In this document: positions 1-7,994 of the stretch, piece by piece | How the letters are laid out: the number at the start of each line of letters is the position of its first letter | Position numbering within the stretch: the first letter of the stretch is position 1 | Source: Acetobacteraceae bacterium AT-5844 | GTDB lineage: Bacteria; Pseudomonadota; Alphaproteobacteria; Acetobacterales; Acetobacteraceae | DNA: 64,000 bases | Direction of reading: 5' to 3' | Assembly (NCBI GenBank): GCA_000245075.1 | Contig: JH599944.1 | Coordinates: 1-64,000, forward strand | Translations under genes and position numbers: made by a program | Notes under the pieces: generated by a model | What the model saw: the letters and a program-made list of their open reading frames with translations, nothing else | Databases searched by the model: none | What the model was told of the DNA's origin: nothing

Positions 1-135
1 CGTCGGCTGCAGGCTCTTGCGCTCACCAGGCCGAGCAAGCCCCGCAGATAGAGCGGCGCCCAGGTCCGGCGCGTCTTGCGCCCGAGCACCGCCAAGAACG
101 GCACCAGCCAGCGATACCACCAAACCCGGCTGAAA
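1..135 (-). pseudogene. IS701-like transposase fragment, frameshifted, cut by window edge
   Basis: The minus strand reads a stretch ending TWAPLYLRGLLG. After a one-base frame change near position 28-31 it continues as PGERKSLQPT. Joined, these give the WAPLYxRGLLGPGERKSLQP pattern I associate with the N-terminal part of IS701-type DDE transposases. The join needs one extra C, so the copy looks like a one-base-deletion pseudogene. No good start codon is visible on its 5-prime side, so the N-terminus may also be missing. The rest lies beyond the left edge. The family assignment rests on motif memory only. Confidence 0.5.
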
Positions 136-161
136 GGTCGCGGCACTAAAGTGAACAGAGG

Positions 162-1007
162 CTAATCAACCGCCAGGAACGGGCTCAAGGCCTGTTGCAA
201 GATTTCGTAGCCCTTTTCCGAAAGGTGTAAGCCATCCTCCAATAAACTTGCATCAGGACGACCATGAGCGCCAACGAAGAGGCCTGCCACATCGATGTAC
301 GTAAGAAAATTTCCGGAAGACCCCTCAGAAGAACAGGTCCTAACATTTTCGTTAAGCGAAGAAATAATTTTATTATGAAAGGGCCCTAGGTTTGTCCTAG
401 GAAGCACGCTTATTACAAACACCTTAGCATTCGGCCAATACCTATGAATCTCCCCTACAACCGCCCGTATCTGCGCCGAAATTAATGCAGCTTCGATATT
501 CCTCCCAATATCGTTAGTGCCGATTAAAAGAAATACTTGAGAAGGCGTCAGGGCCCTTCCCCCTATAGCCCACATATCGTACCGCAAACGCCACAATAAA
601 TTTGAGGCTCCGTCGCCACCGATGCCTAAATTCAGTGCGGACAGCGGCGCAAAGTGCCGATTCCACAGGCGGTCAGGCCAGCGTTGGACCAGAGAGTCAC
701 CAAAAAACACTAATCGGACTTGAGCTGCCTCCGGGCTCTCATATCGCCTGCCAATGTGATCGACTCTTTGGGCGGCTTCTTTCCTCGGCGGCTGGGGGGC
801 CGCTAGGTGTGGCGCCAGGCACTCAGCAGCCCCGGGCGTGATCTGAAAAATAAACACTCCCAGACCGCAGACTACGGAAGCCAGCCTAATTAATGAAATC
901 CGCAAGACATGCTCTGGACATTCTATGCTCCACACCGACAGTCTGCAAATTCCATGGAAAATTACAAAATGCATTCGCATAATTACATCATATATTGTGC
1001 TATTCAT
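162..1007 (-). CDS. SGNH/GDSL-type hydrolase (copy 1)
   Basis: Probable exported or membrane-anchored esterase, acetylesterase or lipase of the SGNH superfamily, 281 residues. The blocks are in the expected order: FFGDSLVQ (nucleophile Ser105), LNLGIGGDG (residues 125-132), IGTNDIG (Asn165) and EDGLHLSEKGY (Asp258 and His261). A hydrophobic stretch at about 38-58 could be a signal anchor. The true start may be Met10 or Met12, since the first residues are unremarkable. It is a paralogue of the gene at 3766-4563 and faces away from a hexapeptide acyltransferase, so a role in adding or removing acyl groups on an exported polysaccharide is a reasonable inference. DNA here is clearly AT-richer than the core of the window, consistent with acquisition by transfer. 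Confidence 0.85.
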   Translation of the reverse strand: MNSTIYDVIMRMHFVIFHGICRLSVWSIECPEHVLRISLIRLASVVCGLGVFIFQITPGAAECLAPHLAAPQPPRKEAAQRVDHIGRRYESPEAAQVRLVFFGDSLVQRWPDRLWNRHFAPLSALNLGIGGDGASNLLWRLRYDMWAIGGRALTPSQVFLLIGTNDIGRNIEAALISAQIRAVVGEIHRYWPNAKVFVISVLPRTNLGPFHNKIISSLNENVRTCSSEGSSGNFLTYIDVAGLFVGAHGRPDASLLEDGLHLSEKGYEILQQALSPFLAVD

Positions 1008-1268
1008 GGTTATCTGCCTCTAGGCCTCACAAAGATGCTGAACACTTGGTCGACTGCCGGGTTATGAGAGGGCTAAAGCGGAATACGTTGAAATCTATGT
1101 CTTCAATGCCAGGAGAAACTGTCAAATAAGAGTGATCCCGCCATTGCTGACAAAGAGATATCCTAAGGCCTAACGACGAGGAGTTTTAGGGTGGCAGCCT
1201 AATTCCCATATGTACTGGCTGCTAAAGGCAGCACCCATCTCTAGGATTGGAATAGCACGTAGGGGCCA
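1008..1268. other. Divergent intergenic region between hydrolase and acyltransferase
   Basis: This AT-richer spacer separates two divergently transcribed genes and should hold both promoters. GGCAGC/GGCTGC half-repeats occur around 1193-1232. An AGGGG stretch at 1259-1263 could be the ribosome site for the acyltransferase. I see no convincing sigma-70 box pair and no RNA gene. Confidence 0.4.
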
Positions 1269-1922
1269 GTGATGAAGGTCTGTCTGACGCAACTTCGAAA
1301 CTATACAGATGACAACGGGAACAGCGTCGAGGCCGATCCCAGTTCGTCTATGCAAGGAGGGTCTATTGTCTTCCACGACAAGAATGCCCTCGTTCGTATT
1401 GGCAAGAACGTGGACCTTCGATACTGCAAGATAGTTTTAGGAAGCAACTCTATTTGCGAAATTGGCGATAATAGCCGTCTTAGCGGACTGCTGTCCCTCG
1501 GCTGGAACAGTTCTTTTCGAACGCCGGGCAAGCTCACAGTGACGAAGAACCTCAGAGTTCGGGCAGTCGAGGGCACAGCGGTTCTGGTTGGTTTAGACTG
1601 CCTTTTCGCATCCGATGTCTTCATTCGTACTAATGATGGCCATCCGATTTACGACGCTGTGACACGCCGCCGGGTGAATCCATCGAAATCGGTTATGATC
1701 GGCGACCACGTCTGGATCGGTGACGATGCTCTCGTGCTCAAGGGTGTTACAATCGGACAGGCCTCTATTATTGGCGCCCGGAGCGTTGTTACGAAAGATG
1801 TGCCCCCTAACAGTGTCGCGGTGGGGACACCAGCGAGGATTATACGCCGCAACGTCACGTGGGAACATAACATTGGAACGGTGACCGAAGAATTTTACCT
1901 GCCTCTTGAGGTGGTCGAATAA
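1269..1922 (+). CDS. Left-handed beta-helix (hexapeptide-repeat) acyltransferase, copy 1
   Basis: Predicted acetyl/acyl-CoA-dependent O-acyltransferase of the LbetaH fold, 217 residues, of the kind found in surface-polysaccharide loci. The C-terminal half carries hexapeptide repeats, for example SVMIGDHVWIGDDALVLKGV, then TIGQASIIGARSVVTKDVPP and the usual VAVGTPARII ending. TNDGHPIYD around residue 122 contains the catalytic-type His. The N-terminal half also has short I/V-G-x4 repeats. Met1 and Met2 are both possible starts. The gene is divergent from the SGNH hydrolase at 162-1007. The same pair recurs inverted at 2981-4563. The acceptor sugar cannot be deduced. Confidence 0.85.
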   Translation: MMKVCLTQLRNYTDDNGNSVEADPSSSMQGGSIVFHDKNALVRIGKNVDLRYCKIVLGSNSICEIGDNSRLSGLLSLGWNSSFRTPGKLTVTKNLRVRAVEGTAVLVGLDCLFASDVFIRTNDGHPIYDAVTRRRVNPSKSVMIGDHVWIGDDALVLKGVTIGQASIIGARSVVTKDVPPNSVAVGTPARIIRRNVTWEHNIGTVTEEFYLPLEVVE

Positions 1923-2065
1923 CCTATCGAATTTAAGCCAAACCGAATCCTTACTCGCCCGCAGGTCCATAACAGCCTGTAGAGGGCGGCACCGTTTGGG
2001 CCAGTGATGCGGCTCAAACTTGGAAGTCTTGGAGCGATTCTGCCGGCAGTTCAAGGCGGGCTGTT

Positions 2066-2630
2066 GTGGCAACGTCAGAGCCATCGGAGTTCCGCCCCCC
2101 TCGGCCACGCCGAAAGTCGCCTAGGCTTGCTACGCCACTCGGCTGTGGCGGTGGTGCGGCGTTCGCCATCGTGGAGGGAACTGGCGGTGCGGAGGCCTAT
2201 GCGAACATTCGGGCGTTGGATGCGCGGAGCTGCGCCAGCCGCCGGGTATTCTTCCACGTTCCAACGGAGCGGGTGTCTGGCCTCAACAACGTGACCACCG
2301 CGGCGCCCAACGGAAGCGCCATTGCCACGGGCACCGGCAGCCGCACCCCCGTCATCACGCCATCTTCTGTCCTGGCGCTTCCCACCATCGGCAACACCTT
2401 CCGGGTTGGCTCTGGCCGGGATGTTGGGGCCATCTCGGGAGGGTGGCCCGGCCGGGAGGTGACGTTCATCCCAGAGGGAGCATTACCTCCTTCGAAGGGG
2501 CTCCCTGCACCTGAACGGCAATTTCGCCGGGGCCCCGGGCTCAACCCTCCGCATCGTGCACGACGGCCTGTCCTGGTACGTGCTGTCCCGGTCCCGAACC
2601 ATAAACCCATGGAGAACAGGATGGGAGTGA
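2066..2630 (+). pseudogene. Decayed beta-helix / tail-spike-like protein, C-terminal remnant
   Basis: One frame reads a plausible C-terminal region (NVTTAAPNGSAIATGTGS, VGAISGGWPGREVTFIPEGA) and then goes out of frame near 2490-2510. From about 2508 a different frame gives LHLNGNFAGAPGSTLRIVHD followed by GLSWYVLSRS, the typical end of this domain in exopolysaccharide or phage-spike beta-helix proteins. No start with a ribosome site and no N-terminal beta-helix is present. I read it as a truncated, frameshifted remnant. The family assignment is inferred from pattern. It lies between the two acyltransferases in the accessory patch. Confidence 0.5.
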
Positions 2631-2716
2631 CTGTGTCAGATGTGTGCTAATTATCCGCCCGAATGCGACTCTACAGATCCTGTTTGTTCACGGTAAGCGG
2701 GAGAGGCCTTCGGCGA

Positions 2717-2738
2717 AACTCTTTTAATATCAAGAGTT
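2717..2738 (-). terminator. Hairpin just downstream of tRNA-Thr
   Basis: AACTCTT and AAGAGTT form a perfect 7-bp stem with an 8-base AT-rich loop, four bases past the tRNA 3-prime end. There is no long U-tract on the minus strand, so terminator function is only probable. Confidence 0.4.
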
Positions 2739-2742
2739 CAGA

Positions 2743-2817
<75 letters not shown>

Positions 2818-2980
2818 GTGCCGCCTGAAAGCGAGGCGCTTCCTAGGGGCAGGCGGAGCGGCGCGCAAGCCCCAATTTGCGACGAAGCGAACGGAATGGG
2901 AGCTTGCCGCGCGATTTGCCTGCTGGCTGGCGGTGCAGCGGGTGCCGGGCGGGGAGCCGCCGTTAAAGCGACTTCCAGTG

Positions 2981-3643
2981 CTAGAGATCGCTCTCGGCAA
3001 ATTCGTCCTGCTGCTTCCGGCTCCAGGTGACGCCCTGGCGCAGAACCGTTGCCGGAGAGCCGGCGACGATGATGTTCGATTCCGGGAAGCGCTTCGTGAC
3101 CATGGCATTGGCGCCGACGATGCTGTCGTTACCGATGCCGGCGCCCTTGGTGAAGAGGGCCCTCATGCCGACCCAGACATGATCGCCGATCGAAACGCTG
3201 CGGGCCTTGTTCACGCGCTTCCGCGTTTCGACGTCGATGACGGAATGCGCGTCCGGATCTCGATTTCGCGCGGGAACATGCAGTGCCGGCCGATGGTGAT
3301 GTCGCAGCCCTCTTCCGCGAGGAGGCGCGCCGACAACGGTGGTGTAGTCGCCGATCTCGATGGTCTGGTTGTCGCCCTTCATGTAGAGGGCGCCCGCGAA
3401 GATCGTCTCTTTGCCCAGCAGGATCTTGTTGCCGGATCCAATAACGATAATAGAAGCGTTCTTGAGCTGCATGTTATGCCCAAAAACAACTGTATTGTTT
3501 ACAGAGCCGGGCGAGAAATTCACATGGCCCTCAGCTAACCGCATCTGGGGGCGCTGGACAACATTGTCTTGCCCATTAGTGATCTTCAGCTCGTTCGCCA
3601 TGCCGGTTTCGCTGTAGTTACATTGTGCGTGAGCATGACGCAC
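2981..3643 (-). CDS. Hexapeptide-repeat acyltransferase, copy 2, with an internal double frameshift
   Basis: LbetaH acyltransferase paralogous to the gene at 1269-1922, 220 residues. The C-terminal half is intact: DAHSVIDVETRKRVNKARS, VSIGDHVWVGMRALFTKG, then SIVGANAMVTKRF and AGSPATVLRQGVTW. In the middle (about 3248-3329) the open frame gives an Arg/His-rich stretch unlike the family. The neighbouring frame gives LLAEEGCDITIGRHCMF and REIEIRT, which is family-like. Two deletions, 2 nt in a GC repeat and about 7 nt at a CGGACG repeat, sum to nine and would keep the frame open while scrambling about 27 residues. Activity is doubtful. Met15 (position 3601) is an alternative start. The first third is AT-richer than the rest. 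Confidence 0.75.
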   Translation of the reverse strand: MRHAHAQCNYSETGMANELKITNGQDNVVQRPQMRLAEGHVNFSPGSVNNTVVFGHNMQLKNASIIVIGSGNKILLGKETIFAGALYMKGDNQTIEIGDYTTVVGAPPRGRGLRHHHRPALHVPARNRDPDAHSVIDVETRKRVNKARSVSIGDHVWVGMRALFTKGAGIGNDSIVGANAMVTKRFPESNIIVAGSPATVLRQGVTWSRKQQDEFAESDL

Positions 3644-3765
3644 GTTTGGGGTTGACTGGCAATCGCGGAGAGATAGGCGCAGTTGATGCGTGTGACGGCA
3701 GCCCCGCTCGCGGTGGAGGGAAACTCCGCCGTTATACTTGCGGTTGAGTGGCGAGGATTCGTACG

Positions 3766-4563
3766 ATGTCTTGGCGATTACTTTCAGCTGGTTCTCACGC
3801 TGTGGCCGTGGCGCTCTTTTGTGTGAGTTTTATCACACAAAGTTCATCTTTGGCCCTCGCCGCGGGTGGTTTGCCGCCTGCCTGCCCTTCCTCCGACGCG
3901 GCTGCCGAGCCGGCACCGCTGTCAGCGGGAGCATGGCAGGCGGAGTGGAATCGGACCAATACGGTACGAAGGCAGGCAAACGCCGATGCGGTGGACCTGC
4001 TTTTCATCGGCGATTCACTCACGCGTGGCTGGCCGCGAACCATTTGGTCGCGAGAGTTCGCCCGATACGGGGCCCTGAATTTGGGCTTCCATGGGGACCG
4101 GTCGAGCAGCCTGATCTGGCGCCTGCAGCAGGGGCAGTGGGGTGAGGGAAGCAGCGCCCTTCATCCCAAGCTGGTTGTATTGCTGGTTGGCACCAACGAC
4201 CTCGGCAATCTGGGCCGGGGCAGCAAACCGGAAGAGCTTGCCGCTGGCGTGGTGCGTATCCTGGAATTCGTCCGCCAGCGCTCCCCTGGCAGCCGCACCC
4301 TTTTGGTGGGGGTGCTGCCGCGGCGTGCGCCAAACGCCATGTTGGAGGAACGGAGGACGCGGACGAATGCCTTGATCGCCGGCTGTGCGGATGGGGAGAA
4401 CGTGACCTTCCTGGATGCGAGCAAGGCTCTGGCACCGAACGGCCAGCCTGATGCCAGCCTCTACCGCGACAACGTCCATCTGACCGAGGAGGGATATGAA
4501 CGGCTCCAGGCGGCGCTCAGCCCGGTGATCAGGAGCCTTATGGCACGGCCTTCCTTGCGCTGA
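3766..4563 (+). CDS. SGNH/GDSL-type hydrolase (copy 2), secreted
   Basis: Predicted extracytoplasmic SGNH esterase, 265 residues from the ATG preceded by GAGG nine bases upstream. A GTG six codons earlier is an alternative. An N-terminal signal peptide is clear, with a hydrophobic core to about residue 30 and a probable cut after ALA. Motifs: FIGDSLTRGW (Ser84), ALNLGFHGD (about 103-111), VGTNDLG (Asn144) and RDNVHLTEEGY (Asp235, His238). The ending is very close to that of copy 1 (PDASL..D..HL.E.GYE..Q.ALSP). It diverges from the damaged acyltransferase on its left. A terminator follows at 4626. Confidence 0.9.
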   Translation: MSWRLLSAGSHAVAVALFCVSFITQSSSLALAAGGLPPACPSSDAAAEPAPLSAGAWQAEWNRTNTVRRQANADAVDLLFIGDSLTRGWPRTIWSREFARYGALNLGFHGDRSSSLIWRLQQGQWGEGSSALHPKLVVLLVGTNDLGNLGRGSKPEELAAGVVRILEFVRQRSPGSRTLLVGVLPRRAPNAMLEERRTRTNALIAGCADGENVTFLDASKALAPNGQPDASLYRDNVHLTEEGYERLQAALSPVIRSLMARPSLR

Positions 4564-4625
4564 GGCTATCGGATTCGAGAAAGGGGTTTTCCGCGAGAGG
4601 CGTGGAGTTTAATGTCCGGTTAACG

Positions 4626-4648
4626 ACTCACGAAACCGTGAGTTTTCC
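4626..4648 (+). terminator. Rho-independent terminator after SGNH hydrolase
   Basis: ACTCACG, loop AAAC, CGTGAGT, then TTTCC. A perfect 7-bp stem and a short T-run lie 63 bases past the stop codon and before radC. Confidence 0.7.
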
Positions 4649-4671
4649 GCCAGGAAGGACGGGCCGGGCGT

Positions 4672-5622
4672 ATGTGGCTGAAGCGGATGATGGGGCCGGA
4701 CAGGCCAGGCTGGCCCTGGCAGCGGAAGGGCGAGCGGGCGGAGAAGGCACCGGCGCCCGGGGCTGGGCGGCGTGTGAGCTATCGCCCTGTGCCGGATGGT
4801 GCCATGCGGCCCGGCTTCGCCGAGGATACGGCGGCGATCCGCCTGCATGGCGACCTCATCGAATCCGGCAACCAGTCTCGCAGCAAGGCCGGCTGGCTTG
4901 GCCGGGCCGGCGGAGGGCAGGCGCCAGGGGGGGAACTGCCGTTTCCGGACGGGGAAGGCCCGCATGGTCACCGGGGCCGGATGCGGCAGAAGCTGCTGGA
5001 ACGTGGGCCCGGCGCGTTGGCGGATTACGAGCTGCTGGAGATGCTGCTCTTCTTCGCCTTCAAGAAGGGGGACACCAAGCCGCTCGCGAAGCGCCTGATC
5101 AACCGCTACGGCTCCTTCGCCGCAGTGCTGGCGGCGCCACAGCAGGAATTGCTGGATACGCCTGGGCTCGGCGAGCACAGCGTGTCCGCCCTGAAGCTGG
5201 TGCAGGATGCCGCGCTGCGCATGGCCCGCGCGGAGGTGATGGATCAGCCGGTGCTGAAAAGCTGGGACCGGTTGATGGATTATCTCAACGCGGCTGTCGC
5301 GCGCGAGAAGATCGAGCAGTTCCGTATCCTGTTCCTCGATTCCAAGAACCGGCTGATCGCGGATGAGGCGCAGGCACGGGGGACGGTGAACCACACGCCG
5401 GTCTACCCGCGCGAAGTGGTGAAGCGGGCGCTGGAGTTGCATGCGACGGCGCTGATCCTCGTCCACAACCACCCGAGCGGCGACCCGACGCCGAGCCGGG
5501 CGGATGTGGACATGACGCAGGAGATCAAGGCGGCGGGCGCGGTGCTTTCGATCGTGGTGCATGACCACATCATCGTTGGCAACGGCCGCCACCTTTCCTT
5601 CCGGCGCGAGGGGCTGCTCTGA
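4672..5622 (+). CDS. radC: RadC/JAB-domain DNA repair-type protein
   Basis: RadC-family protein, 316 residues. A helix-hairpin-helix-like region lies at about 115-185 (PGLGEHS at 164-170) and the MPN/JAB metalloprotein core is C-terminal. The metal signature is [16 protein letters not shown], giving His265, His267 and Asp278. The first 100 residues are low-complexity, Gly/Arg/Pro-rich and absent from usual RadC proteins (about 220-230 residues), so the real start may be further in, for example Met45 or Met104. The cellular role of RadC is unsettled: the original repair phenotype was traced to another gene and it often travels with mobile DNA. It converges on the phage lysozyme with a 10-base gap. 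Confidence 0.9.
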   Translation: MWLKRMMGPDRPGWPWQRKGERAEKAPAPGAGRRVSYRPVPDGAMRPGFAEDTAAIRLHGDLIESGNQSRSKAGWLGRAGGGQAPGGELPFPDGEGPHGHRGRMRQKLLERGPGALADYELLEMLLFFAFKKGDTKPLAKRLINRYGSFAAVLAAPQQELLDTPGLGEHSVSALKLVQDAALRMARAEVMDQPVLKSWDRLMDYLNAAVAREKIEQFRILFLDSKNRLIADEAQARGTVNHTPVYPREVVKRALELHATALILVHNHPSGDPTPSRADVDMTQEIKAAGAVLSIVVHDHIIVGNGRHLSFRREGLL

Positions 5623-5632
5623 GGGCTGGCCT

Positions 5633-6070
5633 TCAGCCGGCGCGCATCATCTCCGCCATGCGGCGCGCGCGGGCAGGGGTTTGCCGCGCCCAGAGCGACG
5701 CCAGCATGCCCTCGGCGGCGGCGGCGTAGTCACCGCGCTCGATGGCCGCCAGGGTGTTGCGGAACTTCAGCAGCCCGGCGAGGCCGAGCTGGAAGGCCAT
5801 GGCTTCCAGCACGGTCTGACGGGCTGCGGAAAGACTGCCGATCCAGGGCAGGGCCTTGGCGAGCTGGGCACGGATTTCCGTGATGTCGTTTTCCAGCAGA
5901 AGGCTGGCCTCGGCCATGCTCAGCCCCTTGCGGTCCAGGCAGCGGCCGATGCCGATGGTGGGGTGGCCCACCAGCGTCATGCCTGGGGCGAGGGGCTTGC
6001 CGGTGGCATCGTCATAGACGGTGAGGCGCAGTCCCTCTTCCCGCCGCAGCAATTCGGCGAGCTGGCTCAT
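5633..6070 (-). CDS. Phage-type lysozyme (GH24 endolysin)
   Basis: T4-lysozyme-like muramidase that would cleave the peptidoglycan glycan strand, 145 residues, the normal size. The N-terminal catalytic signature is present: LLRREEGLRLTVYDDATG (Glu11 or Glu12 as acid, Asp20/21), followed by GHPTIGIGR at 35-43, the loop bearing the third catalytic position. No signal peptide or SAR segment is visible, so export would depend on a holin. Its start overlaps the stop of the small membrane protein upstream by four bases, implying translational coupling. It is the last gene of the tail/lysis cassette. Confidence 0.9.
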   Translation of the reverse strand: MSQLAELLRREEGLRLTVYDDATGKPLAPGMTLVGHPTIGIGRCLDRKGLSMAEASLLLENDITEIRAQLAKALPWIGSLSAARQTVLEAMAFQLGLAGLLKFRNTLAAIERGDYAAAAEGMLASLWARQTPARARRMAEMMRAG

Positions 6071-6246
6071 GCACGCGTGGCCTTCTCCGGCATCAGGGCG
6101 GAGACGCCGCCGAGGGCGAGGATCGCGAGATCCACAATGTTCTCGAGCAGCACCTCGCTCGGCACGATGCCCTTCAGGGCGAAGACGACAACGGCGAGCG
6201 AACGCAGCGTGCCAGGCTCGGCCAGGCGGTCCAGCAGATAGCGCAT
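6067..6246 (-). CDS. Small membrane protein, putative holin
   Basis: A 59-residue protein with one or two hydrophobic segments (about 13-25 and 35-52), little else, and an ATGA overlap with the lysozyme. The start is chosen because AAGGA sits eight bases upstream of this ATG; another ATG two codons earlier lies too close to it. Size, membrane character and position beside an endolysin make a holin the best guess. There is no sequence signature that proves it. A strong terminator lies directly upstream at 6274-6305. Confidence 0.65.
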   Translation of the reverse strand: MRYLLDRLAEPGTLRSLAVVVFALKGIVPSEVLLENIVDLAILALGGVSALMPEKATRA

Positions 6247-6273
6247 GGGCATTATCCTTATTCGGGGAGAAGG

Positions 6274-6305
6274 AAAAAAGCCCCGCCCGGGGTCACGGGC
6301 GGGGC
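6274..6305 (-). terminator. Strong Rho-independent terminator before the lysis genes
   Basis: On the minus strand GCCCCGCCCG, loop TGACCC, CGGGCGGGGC, then TTTTTT. This is a perfect 10-bp GC-rich stem with six U. It starts seven bases after the stop of the tail gene at 6312-6686 and ends just before the ribosome site of the holin-like gene. Confidence 0.9.
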
Positions 6306-6311
6306 GGGGCC

Positions 6312-6686
6312 TCATTCGGCGTTGATGGTGAGGGTCTCGGCGGCGATGGTGACCGTGCCGGGGCCGGAGACCGGCGCGTTCTGCGCCAGCGGCCCGAAGG
6401 CCAGGGCGTTGCCGCCGGAGGCCGCGTCATAGAGGCCGACATGGGTGAGGGTGCCGGCGGCGTTGGTGAAGACGAAGCGCAGCGCTTCCGCATTGCGCTG
6501 CTGGCCGGTGCCGGTGAAGGTGATCTTCTGGCGGGCGTAACCATTGCCGGCGGGCTCGCCGGTCAGCCCGTTGGCCACGGTGCCGCCGGTGCCGAGTGCG
6601 GCGTAGACGGCGGTGGGCATCGAGGGGTTGCGGGCGCAAATCGCCCGCGCCACGAGGTTGCGGGCGTAATCGGTCAGAACGGGCAT
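6312..6686 (-). CDS. Phage tail-fibre-associated protein
   Basis: A 124-residue protein of the phage tail type. The N-terminal MPVLTDYARNLVARAI is followed by a compact beta-rich domain (VYAALGTGGT, GNGYARQKITF, LRFVFTNAAG, THVGLYD). This is the arrangement seen in short tail or baseplate-proximal proteins whose product reports a changed coordinate and its gradient. AAGGA lies seven bases before the ATG. There is no catalytic motif. It belongs to the co-directional tail cassette 5633-10478; the strong terminator immediately after it separates it from the lysis pair. Confidence 0.7.
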   Translation of the reverse strand: MPVLTDYARNLVARAICARNPSMPTAVYAALGTGGTVANGLTGEPAGNGYARQKITFTGTGQQRNAEALRFVFTNAAGTLTHVGLYDAASGGNALAFGPLAQNAPVSGPGTVTIAAETLTINAE

Positions 6687-6768
6687 CTCGAATTCCTTGG
6701 TGGCAAGGGGAAGAAGCGCGCATCAGCGGGGACTTCACCGCGCGATGCGCGTGTGAGAGCGGGTGGCT

Positions 6769-7992
6769 CTAGAGGGCGTTCGCGAGGGCCTGGAGCATGC
6801 CGTCGGAGACGCGGGTAGGGCGGTAATCCACCAGCTCGATCTCGCCGAAGGCAGCACGGTTGAGCTGGGTGGAGGCGTGGCCGACCAGCATGCGGATCAG
6901 CCCAGGTGGCAAGGCGGCACTGGCCACCTGCACCGCGCCGCCGCCGAGGCAGAGGGCCTGGCTGCCCTCCGCCCAGGTGAAGGCGGCGCGGAACGGAACC
7001 CCGGGCGTCATGTTGCCGGCGGACAATGTGGCGAGAGTCGTCCCGCCAGCCTCGACGACACCGGTGATGGCGGCGCCGGCCGAAGTGTTGCGCAGCTGAA
7101 GGCGGTTCTGGTCCGTGCCATCATCGATCTGCCAGAGCCCCTGGGAGGCGCCGAAAGGCGCGAGCTGCGGCAGCATGGCCTTCACCACCACCGTGCCTTG
7201 GCTGCCAAAGCCGCCTGGCGGAGACCAGAGCGGCATGTCGGCTTCCCGGCTGGCGCTGGCTGGCGCACCGGCCGGAGGCATGACGGGAGAGGAAGCAAAG
7301 GCCGCCTGCTCCACCTGTAGTGCGCTGATACGCAGCACCATGTTGCCGGCGGCGCTGGCATCCATCCGGAAGCCCGCTGTCAGAAACATCGTGCTGGCGT
7401 TGAGGACGGTCGTCGTGAAGCTCAGCCGGAGCGGAGGCTGGGACATGTCCGGCAGGCTTGCCACCGCCACATCCTTCCAGTGGTCGCCCAGAAAGCCACC
7501 ACCGGTATTCGCTTCCCGGAACCGCATGCGCAGATTGGTGAAGCCGGCCGCGCTGCCGCTCATCCGGCGCACATAGAAGCTGAGCGTGAAGGCCTGCCCC
7601 TGCGTGGCTGGGATGAAGGCATTTGGCTCGAAGGTTACATTCTGGGCCGTGCTTCCGCCGGTGAAGGCGCAGGCGAGATCGACATAAGGAAGGTCATCCT
7701 CGGTGCCGGTGCCTGCCCCGGAGATCATGGCCGGAAGTATCCAGTACTGGAGGCTATTCTCGCCGCGCGGATTGCGCAGGAGATTCACCCGCCGGCCTTC
7801 CACCAGCAGGCGGCGGGCCGTGCCGGAAAAGCGAGGCGTATCCGGTGGCGCCGGCTCGGGGCGGTCCGCGGCCGTGAAGGCCATGGCCGTGCCGCTGCGG
7901 CTGACCGTGACGCGCCCCCGATTGTCCGGCCCCAGCACCCGGAGGGAGGGGTCCCCTCCGAGTGCGCCGACCAGAGAATAGGAGAGGTTCAT
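6769..7992 (-). CDS. Phage tail/virion protein with carbohydrate-binding-like domains
   Basis: A 407-residue protein built of beta-rich modules. An N-terminal region is followed by a carbohydrate-binding-like block (about 75-230: ENSLQYW, AFTLSFYVRRMSG, LRISALQVEQA) and then a LamG-like block (about 255-400: GTVVVKAMLP, QGLWQIDDG, FGEIELVDYRP). Such proteins usually decorate phage tails or act as adhesins. No enzyme motif is visible. Its ATG is two bases past the stop of the tailspike frame, so it is probably co-translated. Downstream, 6717-6751 holds an 8-bp inverted repeat (CGCGCATC/GATGCGCG) that may be a weak terminator. Confidence 0.7.
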   Translation of the reverse strand: MNLSYSLVGALGGDPSLRVLGPDNRGRVTVSRSGTAMAFTAADRPEPAPPDTPRFSGTARRLLVEGRRVNLLRNPRGENSLQYWILPAMISGAGTGTEDDLPYVDLACAFTGGSTAQNVTFEPNAFIPATQGQAFTLSFYVRRMSGSAAGFTNLRMRFREANTGGGFLGDHWKDVAVASLPDMSQPPLRLSFTTTVLNASTMFLTAGFRMDASAAGNMVLRISALQVEQAAFASSPVMPPAGAPASASREADMPLWSPPGGFGSQGTVVVKAMLPQLAPFGASQGLWQIDDGTDQNRLQLRNTSAGAAITGVVEAGGTTLATLSAGNMTPGVPFRAAFTWAEGSQALCLGGGAVQVASAALPPGLIRMLVGHASTQLNRAAFGEIELVDYRPTRVSDGMLQALANAL

Positions 7993-7994
7993 GC

